64,000 nt of DNA from Streptomyces venezuelae (GCF_008642275.1 NZ_CP029189.1:7422001-7486000), one strand, 5' to 3'. Positions 52,688-61,287 are shown, counted from the stretch's first letter. Program-made: numbers and translations. The notes: a model not told the origin generated them from the sequence alone.

Positions 52688-53555
52688 AGCGGCGGCGGAA
52701 GTGGGCGCGGTGCTCGTGGAGGAAGGCGTCGAGGGTGCGGGGCGGGCGGCCCAGGACGTCACCGACGGTGGTGGTGGGGGCTTCGGGCCGGGTGACGGCG
52801 AGTTGCCGGATCTCCGTGACGTGGTCGGCGAGCCAGCCGGGCATGCGGGCCTCGCGGACGAGCCTGTCGCGCAGTTCGTCGGGCGTGAGGTCGACGTACC
52901 GGATCCGATGGCCGGTCAGGGCGGACAGGCGTGCGGCGAGTTCGGGGTAGCTGACGGCTTCGGGGCCGGTCAGCGTGTAGGTGCCGCCGGCGATGTCCGG
53001 CCGGGTGAGGGCGGCGGCCGCGACGTCGGCGACGTCGCGGCAGTCGACGTGGTTGAAGGGCGCGTCGCCCGCCGTGCCGAGGACCACCCCCTGGGCGACG
53101 CCCGGAGCCAGCCGCAGGAGGTTCTGCATGAACGCGTAGGGGCGCAGGACGGTGTGGGGGACGCCGCAGGCGCGCAGGTGTTCCTCGACGGCGTGGTGTC
53201 CGCGCGATACGGCGACCGGGGAGTCGGGTTCGGCGGCGGGTGCGGAGATCTTGACGATGTGTCCGATGCCGGCGTGGGTGGCGAGGTCGATGACGCGGGT
53301 TTCGAGTTCGACCTGTGCGGGGCCGTTGGCCATGGCGAGGAAGAGCCGGTCGGCGCCCTCGAAGGCGGTGCGCAGGGAGTGGGGGTCGGTGGCGTCGGCG
53401 TACCGGACCTCGACGGGCGGCCGCCGTACGCCCGCCGTGCCCGGGATCGGCCGGTGCGGGGTACGGGTCAGTGCGCGGACGGGGGTGCCGGACGTGGCGA
53501 GGCTGTGGAGCAGGGCGTTCCCGGTCGCTCCGGTCGCTCCCATGACAACGATCAT
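52686..53555 (-). CDS. NmrA/NAD(P)H-binding atypical short-chain oxidoreductase
   Basis: A 289-residue protein with the glycine motif VVMGATGATGNALLHSLATSG, the segment VRYADATDPHSLRTAFEGADR and the extended SDR substrate region (AFMQNLLRLAP, VDCRDVADVAAAAL). It resembles NmrA and quinone reductases of QorB type, which reduce quinones or sense redox. The gene lies 58 nt beyond a membrane protein gene in the same direction and downstream of a MarR regulator, suggesting an inducible unit against electrophiles. Confidence 0.88.
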   Translation of the reverse strand: MIVVMGATGATGNALLHSLATSGTPVRALTRTPHRPIPGTAGVRRPPVEVRYADATDPHSLRTAFEGADRLFLAMANGPAQVELETRVIDLATHAGIGHIVKISAPAAEPDSPVAVSRGHHAVEEHLRACGVPHTVLRPYAFMQNLLRLAPGVAQGVVLGTAGDAPFNHVDCRDVADVAAAALTRPDIAGGTYTLTGPEAVSYPELAARLSALTGHRIRYVDLTPDELRDRLVREARMPGWLADHVTEIRQLAVTRPEAPTTTVGDVLGRPPRTLDAFLHEHRAHFRRR

Positions 53556-53613
53556 CGTGTGCTCATTCCTTGGTGTCTTCCGGCGCGGGATGCCGCCGGG
53601 TGGGTCGTACGGG

Positions 53614-54144
53614 CTATGCCGTGGTCGTGGTGCCGCGCCAGCGCAGGGTGACGACGGTGGTGGCGAGGGCGGCGGAGACGGGCAGGTCCACGCGCAGGCG
53701 CTCCAGCCACGGGGCGGCGGGGACCGGGGTGTGGGCGGGCAGCCACGTGGCGGTGAACCACCCCAGCAGGGCCGCCGCGCCGACGGCGGTGATGACGAGT
53801 ACGGCGGTCAGGACGCCGCGCGGCGCGGTGAGGGTCCACGGCCGGGGCCGTCCGCCGTGCCGTAGCCAGGCGCCGACCAGGTACGCCACCGCGGCGGAGG
53901 TGCCGGCGATGGAGGTGCAGGCGGCCACGGCCAGGTCCCGCTGCCCGGTGGCGACTGCGGCCGCACCGGCGGTCACGGCGGGCGCGGCGTATGCGGTCAG
54001 CACCTCCAGCCACAGGATGAACGGCCGGGGCGGCCGGGGCGGCCGGGGCGGCCGGGGCGGCCGGTGCGGCCGGGACGGCAGCGGTGGCCGGGACGGCCCG
54101 GAGGCTGACCGGTCCGGACCGGTTCTGGGCGGGGGCGTGGGCAT
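53614..54144 (-). CDS. Membrane protein with Arg-Pro-Pro repeat N-terminus
   Basis: A 176-residue protein. The N-terminal 45 residues are Pro/Arg-rich, with RPPRPPRPPRPPRP encoded by a 9-bp tandem repeat. About four membrane helices follow (FILWLEVLTAYAAPAVTAGA, AVAYLVGAWL, GVLTAVLVITAVGAAALLGW, and a C-terminal one). No family is recognised. The ATG at 54142-54144 has GAGG 5 nt upstream. It is the first gene of a unit ending with the NmrA-like gene; its promoter contains the same motif as that of the MarR gene. Confidence 0.75.
   Translation of the reverse strand: MPTPPPRTGPDRSASGPSRPPLPSRPHRPPRPPRPPRPPRPFILWLEVLTAYAAPAVTAGAAAVATGQRDLAVAACTSIAGTSAAVAYLVGAWLRHGGRPRPWTLTAPRGVLTAVLVITAVGAAALLGWFTATWLPAHTPVPAAPWLERLRVDLPVSAALATTVVTLRWRGTTTTA
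54023..54076. repeat. 9-bp tandem repeat encoding Arg-Pro-Pro units
   Basis: Four exact and two degenerate copies of GGCCGGGGC (54023-54076) code on the minus strand for Arg-Pro-Pro units of the membrane protein. Copy number is probably variable. Confidence 0.8.
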
Positions 54145-54194
54145 GGTGGCCTCTTTCTCCGGCAACGTGATTAGGTGGCTAACTATTAGGGTGT
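54145..54194 (-). promoter_or_regulatory. Promoter of the membrane protein/NmrA unit with MarR operator
   Basis: On the minus strand, TTTACA, an 18-bp spacer and TAATCA look like -35 and -10 elements. The spacer holds TAGTTAGCCACC (54174-54185), the counterpart of a motif at the MarR gene, and TTAG-CCAC-CTAA forms a small palindrome. Confidence 0.6.
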
Positions 54195-54224
54195 AAAAAA
54201 GGGCCCCGCCCGTGGCGCGGGGCC
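54195..54224 (-). terminator. Intrinsic terminator of the MarR gene
   Basis: An 8-bp GC stem (54202-54209 with 54217-54224) is followed on the minus strand by six T residues (54200-54195). It separates the MarR transcript from the downstream unit. Confidence 0.85.
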
Positions 54225-54244
54225 GAAACGGACGTGCGGCCCGG

Positions 54245-54763
54245 TCAGTCCGCCGTCAGGGCCGCACTGCCCCGCACGACGCGGGCGAGCAGGTCCAGGA
54301 ACACCGCGCGCTCCTCGGTGGAGAGCCCGCCCACCATGGCCTCCAGCCGCCCGAAGTGCTCGGGAGCCATGTCGCGCAGGCGCTGCGCCCCGCGGGCGGT
54401 CAGGACGGCCACCGTGCCCCGGCCGTCTTCGGCGGACGGGCGGCGGGTGATCAGTCCTTCACGTTCCAGGCCGTCCAGCAGGCCGGTGACCGTGGCCCTG
54501 GAGACGCCGAGGTCGTCCGCGAGGCGTGAGGGGGACTTCTCACCGCCGTGGTCCTCCAGGTCGGTGAGGAGGCGGTAGCGGCCCGTCGAGAGGCCGAACC
54601 GGGCGAAGTGCGCCTCGGCCGCCCGGCCGACCCGGGCGCCCGCCGAGATCAGCCGCACCGCGACCAGTACCGCCTGCGGGTCGGCCTCCAGGCCGTAGTG
54701 CTCGACCTGCTTCCTGGCCTGGTCCAGTGTGGGTGTCTCGTCGCCGATCCCGTCTCTCGTCAT
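54245..54763 (-). CDS. MarR-family transcriptional regulator
   Basis: A 172-residue winged-helix repressor. The DNA-binding part is LSTGRYRLLTDLEDHGGEKS, then SRLADDLGVSRATVTGLLDG and LEREGLITRRPSAEDGRGTV, with the wing. The ATG at 54761-54763 has no Shine-Dalgarno sequence; TATTAC-like and TTGACA elements lie so close that the mRNA may be leaderless. A 24-bp palindrome with AAGTAAT/ATTACTT arms covers the promoter, implying autorepression. The membrane protein/NmrA unit carries the same motif. MarR proteins are commonly released by phenolics, quinones or oxidants. Confidence 0.9.
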   Translation of the reverse strand: MTRDGIGDETPTLDQARKQVEHYGLEADPQAVLVAVRLISAGARVGRAAEAHFARFGLSTGRYRLLTDLEDHGGEKSPSRLADDLGVSRATVTGLLDGLEREGLITRRPSAEDGRGTVAVLTARGAQRLRDMAPEHFGRLEAMVGGLSTEERAVFLDLLARVVRGSAALTAD

Positions 54764-54765
54764 GA

Positions 54766-54799
54766 AAGTAATATGGCGGCTAATTACTTCCCCTGTCAA
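54766..54799 (-). promoter_or_regulatory. MarR gene promoter overlapped by palindromic operator
   Basis: The -35 element TTGACA (54794-54799) and the -10 region CATATT or TATTAC (54768-54775) bracket a palindrome with perfect 7-bp arms (54766-54772 and 54783-54789). The shared motif TAATTAGCCGCC (54775-54786, minus strand) recurs at 54174-54185. Confidence 0.65.
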
Positions 54800-54901
54800 G
54801 GCGTTTCGGGGTCGCGTGGGGGAGGGGTGTGACGGGGTGGCCGCGCGCGGGGGGCGGAATCGGCCAATCCGGGCCGCGGGCCCCGATCGGCCTCACCGAA
54901 A

Positions 54902-54925
54902 GGTATAGACCAATGCTACGTTGGT
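54902..54925. promoter_or_regulatory. GntR/HutC-type operator candidates upstream of the GntR gene
   Basis: GGTATAGACC (54902-54911) fits the GGT-N4-ACC shape of HutC/DasR-type operators, and an overlapping ACCAA/TTGGT repeat (54909-54925) adds a second pair. They lie 45-68 nt before the GntR start. Confidence 0.45.
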
Positions 54926-54969
54926 CGGGCAGACCGCGCAGTCCTTGACCACCCGTCAGAGGAGAAGCC

Positions 54970-55773
54970 ATGCCCTCCCCTTCGCGGGGCGGCGGCCCAG
55001 CCGCCACGCCCAAGTACCAGCGGATCGCCGCAGCGCTGCGCTCCGATCTCGACCGCGCCGCACGCACCCCCGGCGGCAGGCTGCCGTCCGAACGCGATCT
55101 CGCCGCCCGCTACCAGGTCAACCGGCAGACCGTCAGGGCGGCCCTCCAGCGGCTGCGCGACGACGGCCTCGTCGTCACCGGCCGCCGCGGCACCCGCCCC
55201 GCGGTCCCGGCCCCGTCCGCCGAGCCGGTTCCGGCCGCGGCCGCCCCACCCGTCCCGGCCGAGGTGTCCGCCGCCGGGCCCGCGCCGGCCCGGAGCTGGG
55301 TCGCCCTCGTCACCGTCCCGCCCTCGCTCGGCACGCTCCTCGGCATGGCCGGCGGGGACCGCACCCTGGTCCATCACCACCGCGAACGCGGCCCGGCCGG
55401 TGAGACCCTCCGGGACGCCGTGACCTACCTCAGTCCCGGGGTCGTCGCGCGGAGCCCGGAACTGGCGGCCCTGCGCAACCGGACGGCGGCGGCGACGGTC
55501 GCGACGGCCGCCCGCGCGCAGGACCTGACCCCCCTGCACCGCTGGCTCGACCGCGCCGCGGCGGGCGGCCGGGTGGCCGAGACGCTCACCATGACCCGCG
55601 TCACCCACCCCCAGGCCGCCGCCCCGGCCTGCGGCCTGACCGTACGCCGCACCCTGCACGACAGCTCCGGCCGCCTGCTGGCCGTCACCGACCTGGCCTT
55701 TCCCACCTGGGATCGCCTCACCTTCCACCGTGACCGCCGCGACCACGCGGTCACCGGCTTCCGCATCACGTGA
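54970..55773 (+). CDS. GntR-family transcriptional regulator (HutC-like)
   Basis: A 267-residue regulator. The winged helix is KYQRIAAALRSDLDRAA, RLPSERDLAARYQVNRQTVR and ALQRLRDDGLVVTGRRGTRP. An Ala/Pro linker (about 78-110) leads to a UTRA-like effector domain (about 110-265) ending VTDLAFPTWDRLTFHRDRR. GAGGAG precedes the ATG. It stands upstream of the glycine betaine transporter but ends in its own terminator, so it may regulate that operon or act elsewhere. The ligand is unknown. Confidence 0.87.
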   Translation: MPSPSRGGGPAATPKYQRIAAALRSDLDRAARTPGGRLPSERDLAARYQVNRQTVRAALQRLRDDGLVVTGRRGTRPAVPAPSAEPVPAAAAPPVPAEVSAAGPAPARSWVALVTVPPSLGTLLGMAGGDRTLVHHHRERGPAGETLRDAVTYLSPGVVARSPELAALRNRTAAATVATAARAQDLTPLHRWLDRAAAGGRVAETLTMTRVTHPQAAAPACGLTVRRTLHDSSGRLLAVTDLAFPTWDRLTFHRDRRDHAVTGFRIT

Positions 55774-55781
55774 GGACCGGA

Positions 55782-55811
55782 CCCGCGGTGTGGTCTCGGC
55801 CACACCGCGGG
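55782..55811 (+). terminator. Terminator of the GntR gene
   Basis: A perfect 12-bp stem (55782-55793 with 55800-55811, 6-nt loop) begins 8 nt after the GntR stop. Confidence 0.8.
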
Positions 55812-56020
55812 CGGTGGCGCACCGGGCCCGGCAGCCGGTCGAGTTGCCGGACCCGAGCCCCAACTCCCCTCCGGGGGACCGGCGTGGCGGTCACCGCCGA
55901 CCGGCGCCGCCCGTTCCGGCGTACGGACCCGCCCGTCGGGCCCGCGTACTCCGCACGTGAGGTGGATCACCCTGGCGTTTGCGCGGGCGAATGCCGGGCA
56001 TCGGCGCTGCTGGAGCGGAA

Positions 56021-56050
56021 CTATGCCCTCCGACCCCCGGGGTGGAGGGC
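56021..56050 (+). promoter_or_regulatory. Leader hairpin upstream of the glycine betaine transporter
   Basis: ATGCCCTCC and GGAGGGCAT form a perfect 9-bp outer stem; ACCCC and GGGGT extend it by 5 bp after a single bulged G. It lies about 90 nt before the first gene and could be an attenuator, part of a riboswitch or a processing site. Confidence 0.5.
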
Positions 56051-56139
56051 ATGGCGCACACCCGGGCAGATCCCGTCCCGCTCCACGGCCCGCCGGTACA
56101 CCGGCGCGTGCCGTCCTTGGTACGACCCGTGAGGTGTAT

Positions 56140-57201
56140 GTGTCCACGCTCCAGGCCGAGCACGTCTACAAGGTGTTCGGGAGGCGCCCCGCCGACAGCG
56201 CAGCCGCCGTCCGCAAGCTCGAAAACGGCGCAGACCGCGACGAGTTGCGCGCCGACGGGACCACTGCTGCCGTGATCGACGCCTCCTTCGACGTCCGGCC
56301 CGGCCAGATCTTCGTCGTCATGGGCCTGTCCGGATCGGGCAAGTCCACCCTGCTGCGCATGCTGAACGGCCTGCTGGAACCCACCGCGGGACGCATCCTC
56401 TTCGGCGGCCAGGACCTCACCGCGCTGAGTGCGAGCGAGCTGCGCCACGTACGGTCGAAGAAGATCTCCATGGTCTTCCAGCACTTCGCGCTGTTCCCGC
56501 ACCGCAACGTGCTGGAGAACGCCGGCTACGGACTGGAGGTACAGGGCGTGCCCCGCCCCGAGCGGGAGCGGCGGGCCGCCGAGGCCCTGGCCCTGTGCGG
56601 ACTGGAAGGCTGGGAGAAGTCCTGGCCCGACGAGCTCTCCGGCGGCATGCAGCAGCGGGTGGGCCTCGCCCGGGCCCTGGCCACCGACGCCGACCTCCTG
56701 CTGATGGACGAGTCCTTCAGCGCACTGGACCCGCTGATCCGCCGTGACATGCAGGACCAGCTGCTGGAGCTCCAGCGGAGCCTGAAGAAGACCATCGTCT
56801 TCATCACCCACGACCTCAACGAGGCCATGCGCCTCGGCGACGGCATCGCCGTCATGCGCGACGGCCGCATCGTCCAGCAGGGCACCGCCGAGGACATCCT
56901 CACCCGCCCCGCCGACGACTACGTCGCCTCCTTCGTCCAGGACGTGGACCGCTCCCGGGTCCTGACGGCCGACGCCGTCATGGACGGTCCGGAGCCGGCC
57001 GCCGACGCCTGCGACTGCCCCACCGTCACCGCCGGGACCCCGCTCGCCGACCTGTGCGCCGTCAGCGTCCGCGTCCCGCACGCGGTCACCGTCACCGGAG
57101 CGGACGGCTCCGTCATCGGCTCCGTCCCCCAGGACCGCCTCATCGCCTTCATCGGCGACGAGCAACGGCCCCCGATGTACTGCGCGGAGGTGGCCGCCTG
57201 A
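56140..57201 (+). CDS. Glycine betaine/proline ABC transporter ATPase
   Basis: A 353-residue osmoprotectant-import ATPase of ProV/OpuAA type. Walker A GLSGSGKST, Q-loop MVFQHFALFPHRNV, signature LSGGMQQRVGLARAL, Walker B LLLMDESFSALD and HDLNEAMRLGDGIAVM are present. The C-terminal 90 residues form a regulatory extension. The GTG start has GAGG 5 nt upstream. Its stop overlaps the start of the permease fusion by one base (TGATG). The product energises uptake of compatible solutes in response to osmotic stress. Confidence 0.92.
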   Translation: MSTLQAEHVYKVFGRRPADSAAAVRKLENGADRDELRADGTTAAVIDASFDVRPGQIFVVMGLSGSGKSTLLRMLNGLLEPTAGRILFGGQDLTALSASELRHVRSKKISMVFQHFALFPHRNVLENAGYGLEVQGVPRPERERRAAEALALCGLEGWEKSWPDELSGGMQQRVGLARALATDADLLLMDESFSALDPLIRRDMQDQLLELQRSLKKTIVFITHDLNEAMRLGDGIAVMRDGRIVQQGTAEDILTRPADDYVASFVQDVDRSRVLTADAVMDGPEPAADACDCPTVTAGTPLADLCAVSVRVPHAVTVTGADGSVIGSVPQDRLIAFIGDEQRPPMYCAEVAA

Positions 57202-58994
57202 TGCCCCGCCTCCATCTCGGCAACTGGGTCGACAGCGGAGTCGACTTCCTCCAGAGCCACCTGTCCTGGCTGTTCGAGGCCGTCAGCGCCGTCGTCACCG
57301 GCCTCTACGACGGCATCGACGCCGTCCTCTCCGCTCCCGCCCCGCTGCTCTTCGCGGGCATCCTCGCGGTCGGTGCCTGGTGGCTGCGCGGACTGCTGGC
57401 CGGCCTGCTCGCCTTCGCGGGCTTCGCGCTGGTGGACTCCCTCGGCCTGTGGGAGGACGCCATGTCCACCCTGTCCCTGGTCCTGGTCGCCACCCTCGTC
57501 ACCCTGCTGTTCGCGATCCCGCTGGGCATCTGGGCCTCCAGATCCGACCGCGTCAGCGCACTGCTGCGGCCGGTCCTGGACTTCATGCAGACCATGCCGG
57601 CCATGGTCTACCTGATCCCCGGCATCATCTTCTTCGGGGTGGGCGTGGTGCCCGGCATCATCGCGACCATCATCTTCTCGCTGCCGCCGGGCGTGCGGAT
57701 GACCGAGCTCGGCATCCGCCAGGTCGACGGGGAACTGGTCGAGGCCGCCGAGGCCTTCGGCACCAGCCCGCGCGACACGCTCGTACGCGTCCAGCTCCCG
57801 TTGGCCCTGCCCACCGTCATGGCGGGCGTCAACCAGGTCATCATGCTGGGCCTGTCCATGGTCGTCATCGCCGGCATGGTCGGCGGCGGCGGACTCGGCG
57901 GCGCCGTGTACAAGGCCATCGGCAACGTCGACATCGGCCTCGGATTCGAGGCAGGCGTCTCCATCGTCATCCTCGCCATGTACCTGGACCGGATGACCGG
58001 CGCGCTCGGCCGCCAGGTCTCCCCGATCGGCCGCCGTACGCTCGCCAAGGCGCGGGCCGCCGCGACGGGCGCCGCCAAGCTGTGGAACCACCGCCCGCAG
58101 CCCGCGTACGCGGTCGGCGGCGCCGTCGTCCTGGCGCTCGTCGCGGGCGGCCTGAACACCTTCGGCGGCACCGGCGCCGACGAGGGCCCGGCCGGCGCCG
58201 CGAACATCGGCAAGGGCCGCACCCTGTCCGTCGGATACATCCCGTGGGACGAGGGCATCGCCTCCACCTTCCTGTGGAAGGAGCTCCTGGAGCGCCGCGG
58301 CTACAAGGTCGACGCACGCCAGCTGGAGGCCGGCGCCCTGTACACCGGCCTGGCCGGCGGACAGCTCGACTTCCAGACCGACTCCTGGCTGCCCGTCACC
58401 CACGCCCAGTACTGGGAGAAGTACGGGAACAAGCTGGAGGACCTCGGCTCCTGGTACGGCCCCACCTCGCTGGAGCTGTCCGTGCCCTCCTACGTGAAGG
58501 ACGTGCGCTCGCTCGCCGACCTCAAGGGCAAGGCGGACCGGTTCAAGGGCCGGATCATCGGCATCGAGCCGAGCGCCGGCGAGATGTCGATCCTCAAGGA
58601 CAAGGTCCTGAAGGACTACGGTCTCGACGGCGAGTACAAGGTCGTCGACGGCTCCACGCCCGGCATGCTCGCCGAGCTGAAGCGCGCCTACGAGAAGAAG
58701 GAGCCCGTCGCGGTCGTGCTCTGGTCGCCGCACTGGGCGTACTCCTCCTACGAGCTGACCAAGCTCGAGGACCCCAAGGGCGCCTGGGGCAAGGGCGACG
58801 GCATCCACACCCTGGCCCGCAAGGGCTTCGGCGAGGACGAGCCGAAGGTCGCCGAATGGCTGAAGTCCTTCAAGCTGACGGAGGAGCAGCTGACCGGCCT
58901 GGAAGCGAAGATCCAGGAGACGGGGAAGGGCAAGGAGCAGCAGGCGGTCCGCGCCTGGCTGCAGGACCACCCCGAGATCGACCGGCTCGCCTAG
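57201..58994 (+). CDS. Glycine betaine ABC transporter permease fused to its substrate-binding domain
   Basis: A 597-residue fusion. Residues about 1-290 are the ProW-type permease with EAAEAFGTSPRDTLVRVQLP as the ATPase-coupling loop and MPAMVYLIPGIIFFGVG. After a linker and another membrane segment (about 300-320), residues about 345-595 form the periplasmic-type binding protein (GYIPWDEGIASTFLWKELLE, DFQTDSWLPVTHAQYW, PVAVVLWSPHWAYSSYEL), with the Trp/Tyr residues that box in quaternary amines. The fusion keeps the binder tethered at the membrane, as known for OpuA-like systems. It pairs with the upstream ATPase and ends at a large terminator. Confidence 0.92.
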   Translation: MPRLHLGNWVDSGVDFLQSHLSWLFEAVSAVVTGLYDGIDAVLSAPAPLLFAGILAVGAWWLRGLLAGLLAFAGFALVDSLGLWEDAMSTLSLVLVATLVTLLFAIPLGIWASRSDRVSALLRPVLDFMQTMPAMVYLIPGIIFFGVGVVPGIIATIIFSLPPGVRMTELGIRQVDGELVEAAEAFGTSPRDTLVRVQLPLALPTVMAGVNQVIMLGLSMVVIAGMVGGGGLGGAVYKAIGNVDIGLGFEAGVSIVILAMYLDRMTGALGRQVSPIGRRTLAKARAAATGAAKLWNHRPQPAYAVGGAVVLALVAGGLNTFGGTGADEGPAGAANIGKGRTLSVGYIPWDEGIASTFLWKELLERRGYKVDARQLEAGALYTGLAGGQLDFQTDSWLPVTHAQYWEKYGNKLEDLGSWYGPTSLELSVPSYVKDVRSLADLKGKADRFKGRIIGIEPSAGEMSILKDKVLKDYGLDGEYKVVDGSTPGMLAELKRAYEKKEPVAVVLWSPHWAYSSYELTKLEDPKGAWGKGDGIHTLARKGFGEDEPKVAEWLKSFKLTEEQLTGLEAKIQETGKGKEQQAVRAWLQDHPEIDRLA

Positions 58995-59005
58995 GCCGTG
59001 AGCCG

Positions 59006-59066
59006 AGGCGCCGCTGTGCGCAGGACCCGTACCGTCGTACGGGCCTGCGCACAGCGGCGCCTTTCG
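59006..59066. terminator. Large terminator between betaine operon and MMPL gene
   Basis: A 19-bp outer stem and 7-bp inner stem separated by one bulged A (59006-59032 with 59037-59062) are followed on the plus strand by TTTCG. It sits between convergent genes and can serve both. Confidence 0.85.
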
Positions 59067-59082
59067 TGCCTCCCGGGCGGCT

Positions 59083-61287
59083 TCAGCCGACCGGCACGCG
59101 CTCCGGGGCCCGCCGCACGTCGGCGTCGGAGTCCTGCGCGCGGTGGCGCGGGGGCACCGGCCACCACAGGGACCGGCCCAGGAGGGTGGCCAGCGCGGGG
59201 ACCAGCACGATCGACAGGACGAAGGCGGAGAGCACGATCCCGAGGGCCGTCGCGAAACCGATCTGCTGGGTGGAGGGGGCGGGGGTGACGGCCAGGCTCC
59301 CGAAGGAGGCGGCCAGCACCAGGCCCGCCGTGGCGATGGCGGGCGCCGTGTGCCGCACGGCACGCCCCACCGCGGCGCGGGCCGGACCCGGCCGGGCCAT
59401 CTCCTCCCGGATGCGGTCGCTCATCAGGATGTTGTAGTCGGTGCCCAGCGCGACCACGAACAGGAACAGCACCAGCGGCAGGGTGAAGTCCACCCCGGGC
59501 CGGTCCAGCGCGTGCTGGAACACCAGGGTCGAGGCACCGAGGGTGGCGGCGAAGCCGAGCCCGACCGAGGCCAGCAGGATGGCCGGCGCCAGCAGGCTGC
59601 GCAGCAAGGCGACCAGGATCAGCGCGATGAGCGCCGCCGCCACCGGGAAGACGATCCGCAGGTCCTTGTCCACGGCCGTCGCGATGTCGGCGAAGACCGC
59701 GGCGGTTCCGCCCACGTACGCCTGCGTACCCGCGGGGGCGTGCGCCAGGACCGTGTCCCTGACCGGGCCCGTCACCAGGTCGCGTGCCTCCTGCCGGTGC
59801 GGGTCGGAGGTGAGGAACAGGTCGATCCGCGCGGCCCGCCGGTCCTCGCTGAGCACGGTGTCCGCGACCTGGCCCACGCCGCCGACCGCGGCGAGCGCCT
59901 TGGACAGTCCGCCGAGGCGTTCGGCGGAAAGGGCGGAGCCGTCGGCGGCGGTGACGAGGACACTCGTCGGATCCGACACCCCGGCCGGCAGGGCGCGGGC
60001 CACCTCGGCCGCCGTGGCCACGGCGGCGGTCCGCTCGCCGCCCCCACCGCTCTGCCCGTAGTCCATGCGCATCCCCACGACACCGGCGGCCAGCGCGCCG
60101 AGCAGCGCCACCGAGGCCAGGACCAGCGTGACCGGCCGGCGCGCCACCCGGTCCCCCATCCGCGCGGCCGACCCCGCGCGGGGCTTGCTCTGCAGGGCCC
60201 GGGAAGGCCAGAACATCCTGCGGCCGGTGACCGCGAGGAGGGCCGGCATCAGGGTCAGGCTGCCCAGCAGCATCACGAGCACGGACAGCGCGATGGCCGG
60301 TCCGAGGACCCGGAACTGGCCGAAGGAGGCGACCCCGAGCGTGGCGAAGGCGGCGACGATGGTCAGGGCCGCGGACGTGATGGCCGTACCGACCCGCCCG
60401 GCGACGTGGGCGGCCGCCTCGCGGCCGGACTGCTCGGGGTGTTCCCGCAGTTGCTCCCGGAAGCGGAAGAGCAGAAACAGGAAGTAGTCGATTCCGATGC
60501 CCATCAGAACCACACTGATCAGACTCGGTGTGGATTCGGACAGACCGATCCCGGTCAGCAGCGCGGCACCGACCACCGCGCCGGCCGCCGCACCTCCGAT
60601 GACGCTGACCGCGAGCAGCGGCAGCAGGGCCGCCAGCACGCTGCGGAAGACGAGTACGTGCAGCAGGACGATGACCGCGAGCATGGCGATGCCGACGACC
60701 GTCGAGCGGGTCTTCTCCGCGTCCGCCGTGTCCACCCGGTCGGCGATCCCGCCGGTGAAACCGGTGCGCAGGCCGTCCTGCGCCAGAGCGCTCCGGGCCG
60801 CCTCGCGGAAGGCCCGGTAGGTGTCCTGCACCCCGGGATCGGCGGGGTTCCCCGTCAGCTCGACGGACAGCAGCCGGAAGGAACGGTCGGGCGCCGTCAT
60901 GGCCGGGCTGACCCGGGGGACCTGCGAGTGGTCCTGGGCGAGCGGCATCGTCTCCTCGGTCCTGGGCATGGCGATGCGCTCGCGGGACAACCGCTCGGCC
61001 TGCGCGTCGACGCGCTGTTCGTCGGCGGCGGTGAGCGGAGCCCCGTCCGACCGGGCCACCAGCACGGTCAGCAGGTTGGCGTCCGGCCTCGCCCCGAACC
61101 GCTCCTCGGCGATCTTCAGAGCAGCCGCCGAGTCGTACTGCGCGGGAAGGAACCCGGCGTTGCCGGTCTGGACGGCGCGGAAGACGAACGCCTGTCCCAG
61201 GACGGCCGCCGCCAGCCCCAGGACCGCCCACAGGGCGATCACCTTCCACGGACTTCTCGTCGAGAATCCGGTCAGTGCGCGGATCAC
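59083..61287 (-). CDS. MMPL-family RND-type membrane transporter
   Basis: A 734-residue exporter with 12 membrane helices in two halves, each following a large extracellular domain. The family motifs GIDYFLFLLFRFRE and GTDYNILMSDRIREE carry the proton-relay D-Y pairs. The GTG start at 61285-61287 has GGAGG about 6 nt upstream, after which comes VIRALTGFSTRSPWKVIALW; longer readings lack support. MmpL-type proteins export lipids or lipopeptides in actinomycetes. The divergent two-component system may control it. Confidence 0.92.
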   Translation of the reverse strand: MIRALTGFSTRSPWKVIALWAVLGLAAAVLGQAFVFRAVQTGNAGFLPAQYDSAAALKIAEERFGARPDANLLTVLVARSDGAPLTAADEQRVDAQAERLSRERIAMPRTEETMPLAQDHSQVPRVSPAMTAPDRSFRLLSVELTGNPADPGVQDTYRAFREAARSALAQDGLRTGFTGGIADRVDTADAEKTRSTVVGIAMLAVIVLLHVLVFRSVLAALLPLLAVSVIGGAAAGAVVGAALLTGIGLSESTPSLISVVLMGIGIDYFLFLLFRFREQLREHPEQSGREAAAHVAGRVGTAITSAALTIVAAFATLGVASFGQFRVLGPAIALSVLVMLLGSLTLMPALLAVTGRRMFWPSRALQSKPRAGSAARMGDRVARRPVTLVLASVALLGALAAGVVGMRMDYGQSGGGGERTAAVATAAEVARALPAGVSDPTSVLVTAADGSALSAERLGGLSKALAAVGGVGQVADTVLSEDRRAARIDLFLTSDPHRQEARDLVTGPVRDTVLAHAPAGTQAYVGGTAAVFADIATAVDKDLRIVFPVAAALIALILVALLRSLLAPAILLASVGLGFAATLGASTLVFQHALDRPGVDFTLPLVLFLFVVALGTDYNILMSDRIREEMARPGPARAAVGRAVRHTAPAIATAGLVLAASFGSLAVTPAPSTQQIGFATALGIVLSAFVLSIVLVPALATLLGRSLWWPVPPRHRAQDSDADVRRAPERVPVG

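Larger units (their letters stand above)
55774..56139. other. Gene-free interval with two hairpins before the glycine betaine operon
   Basis: This 366-bp region contains the GntR terminator (55782-55811) and, further on, a strong leader hairpin (56021-56050) about 90 nt before the transporter start. It should hold the operon promoter. No small gene with a convincing ribosome site was found. Confidence 0.6.

Noticed and set aside
55840..56140. c-di-AMP (ydaO-type) riboswitch before the glycine betaine operon
   Set aside because: Only a loose GGGCGAAT-like element was seen; the long-range pseudoknot and the other conserved blocks could not be matched.
56919..59363. 814-codon minus-strand open frame under the betaine transporter
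   Set aside because: It would run across a strong terminator and overlap the permease/binder fusion; no domain is present.
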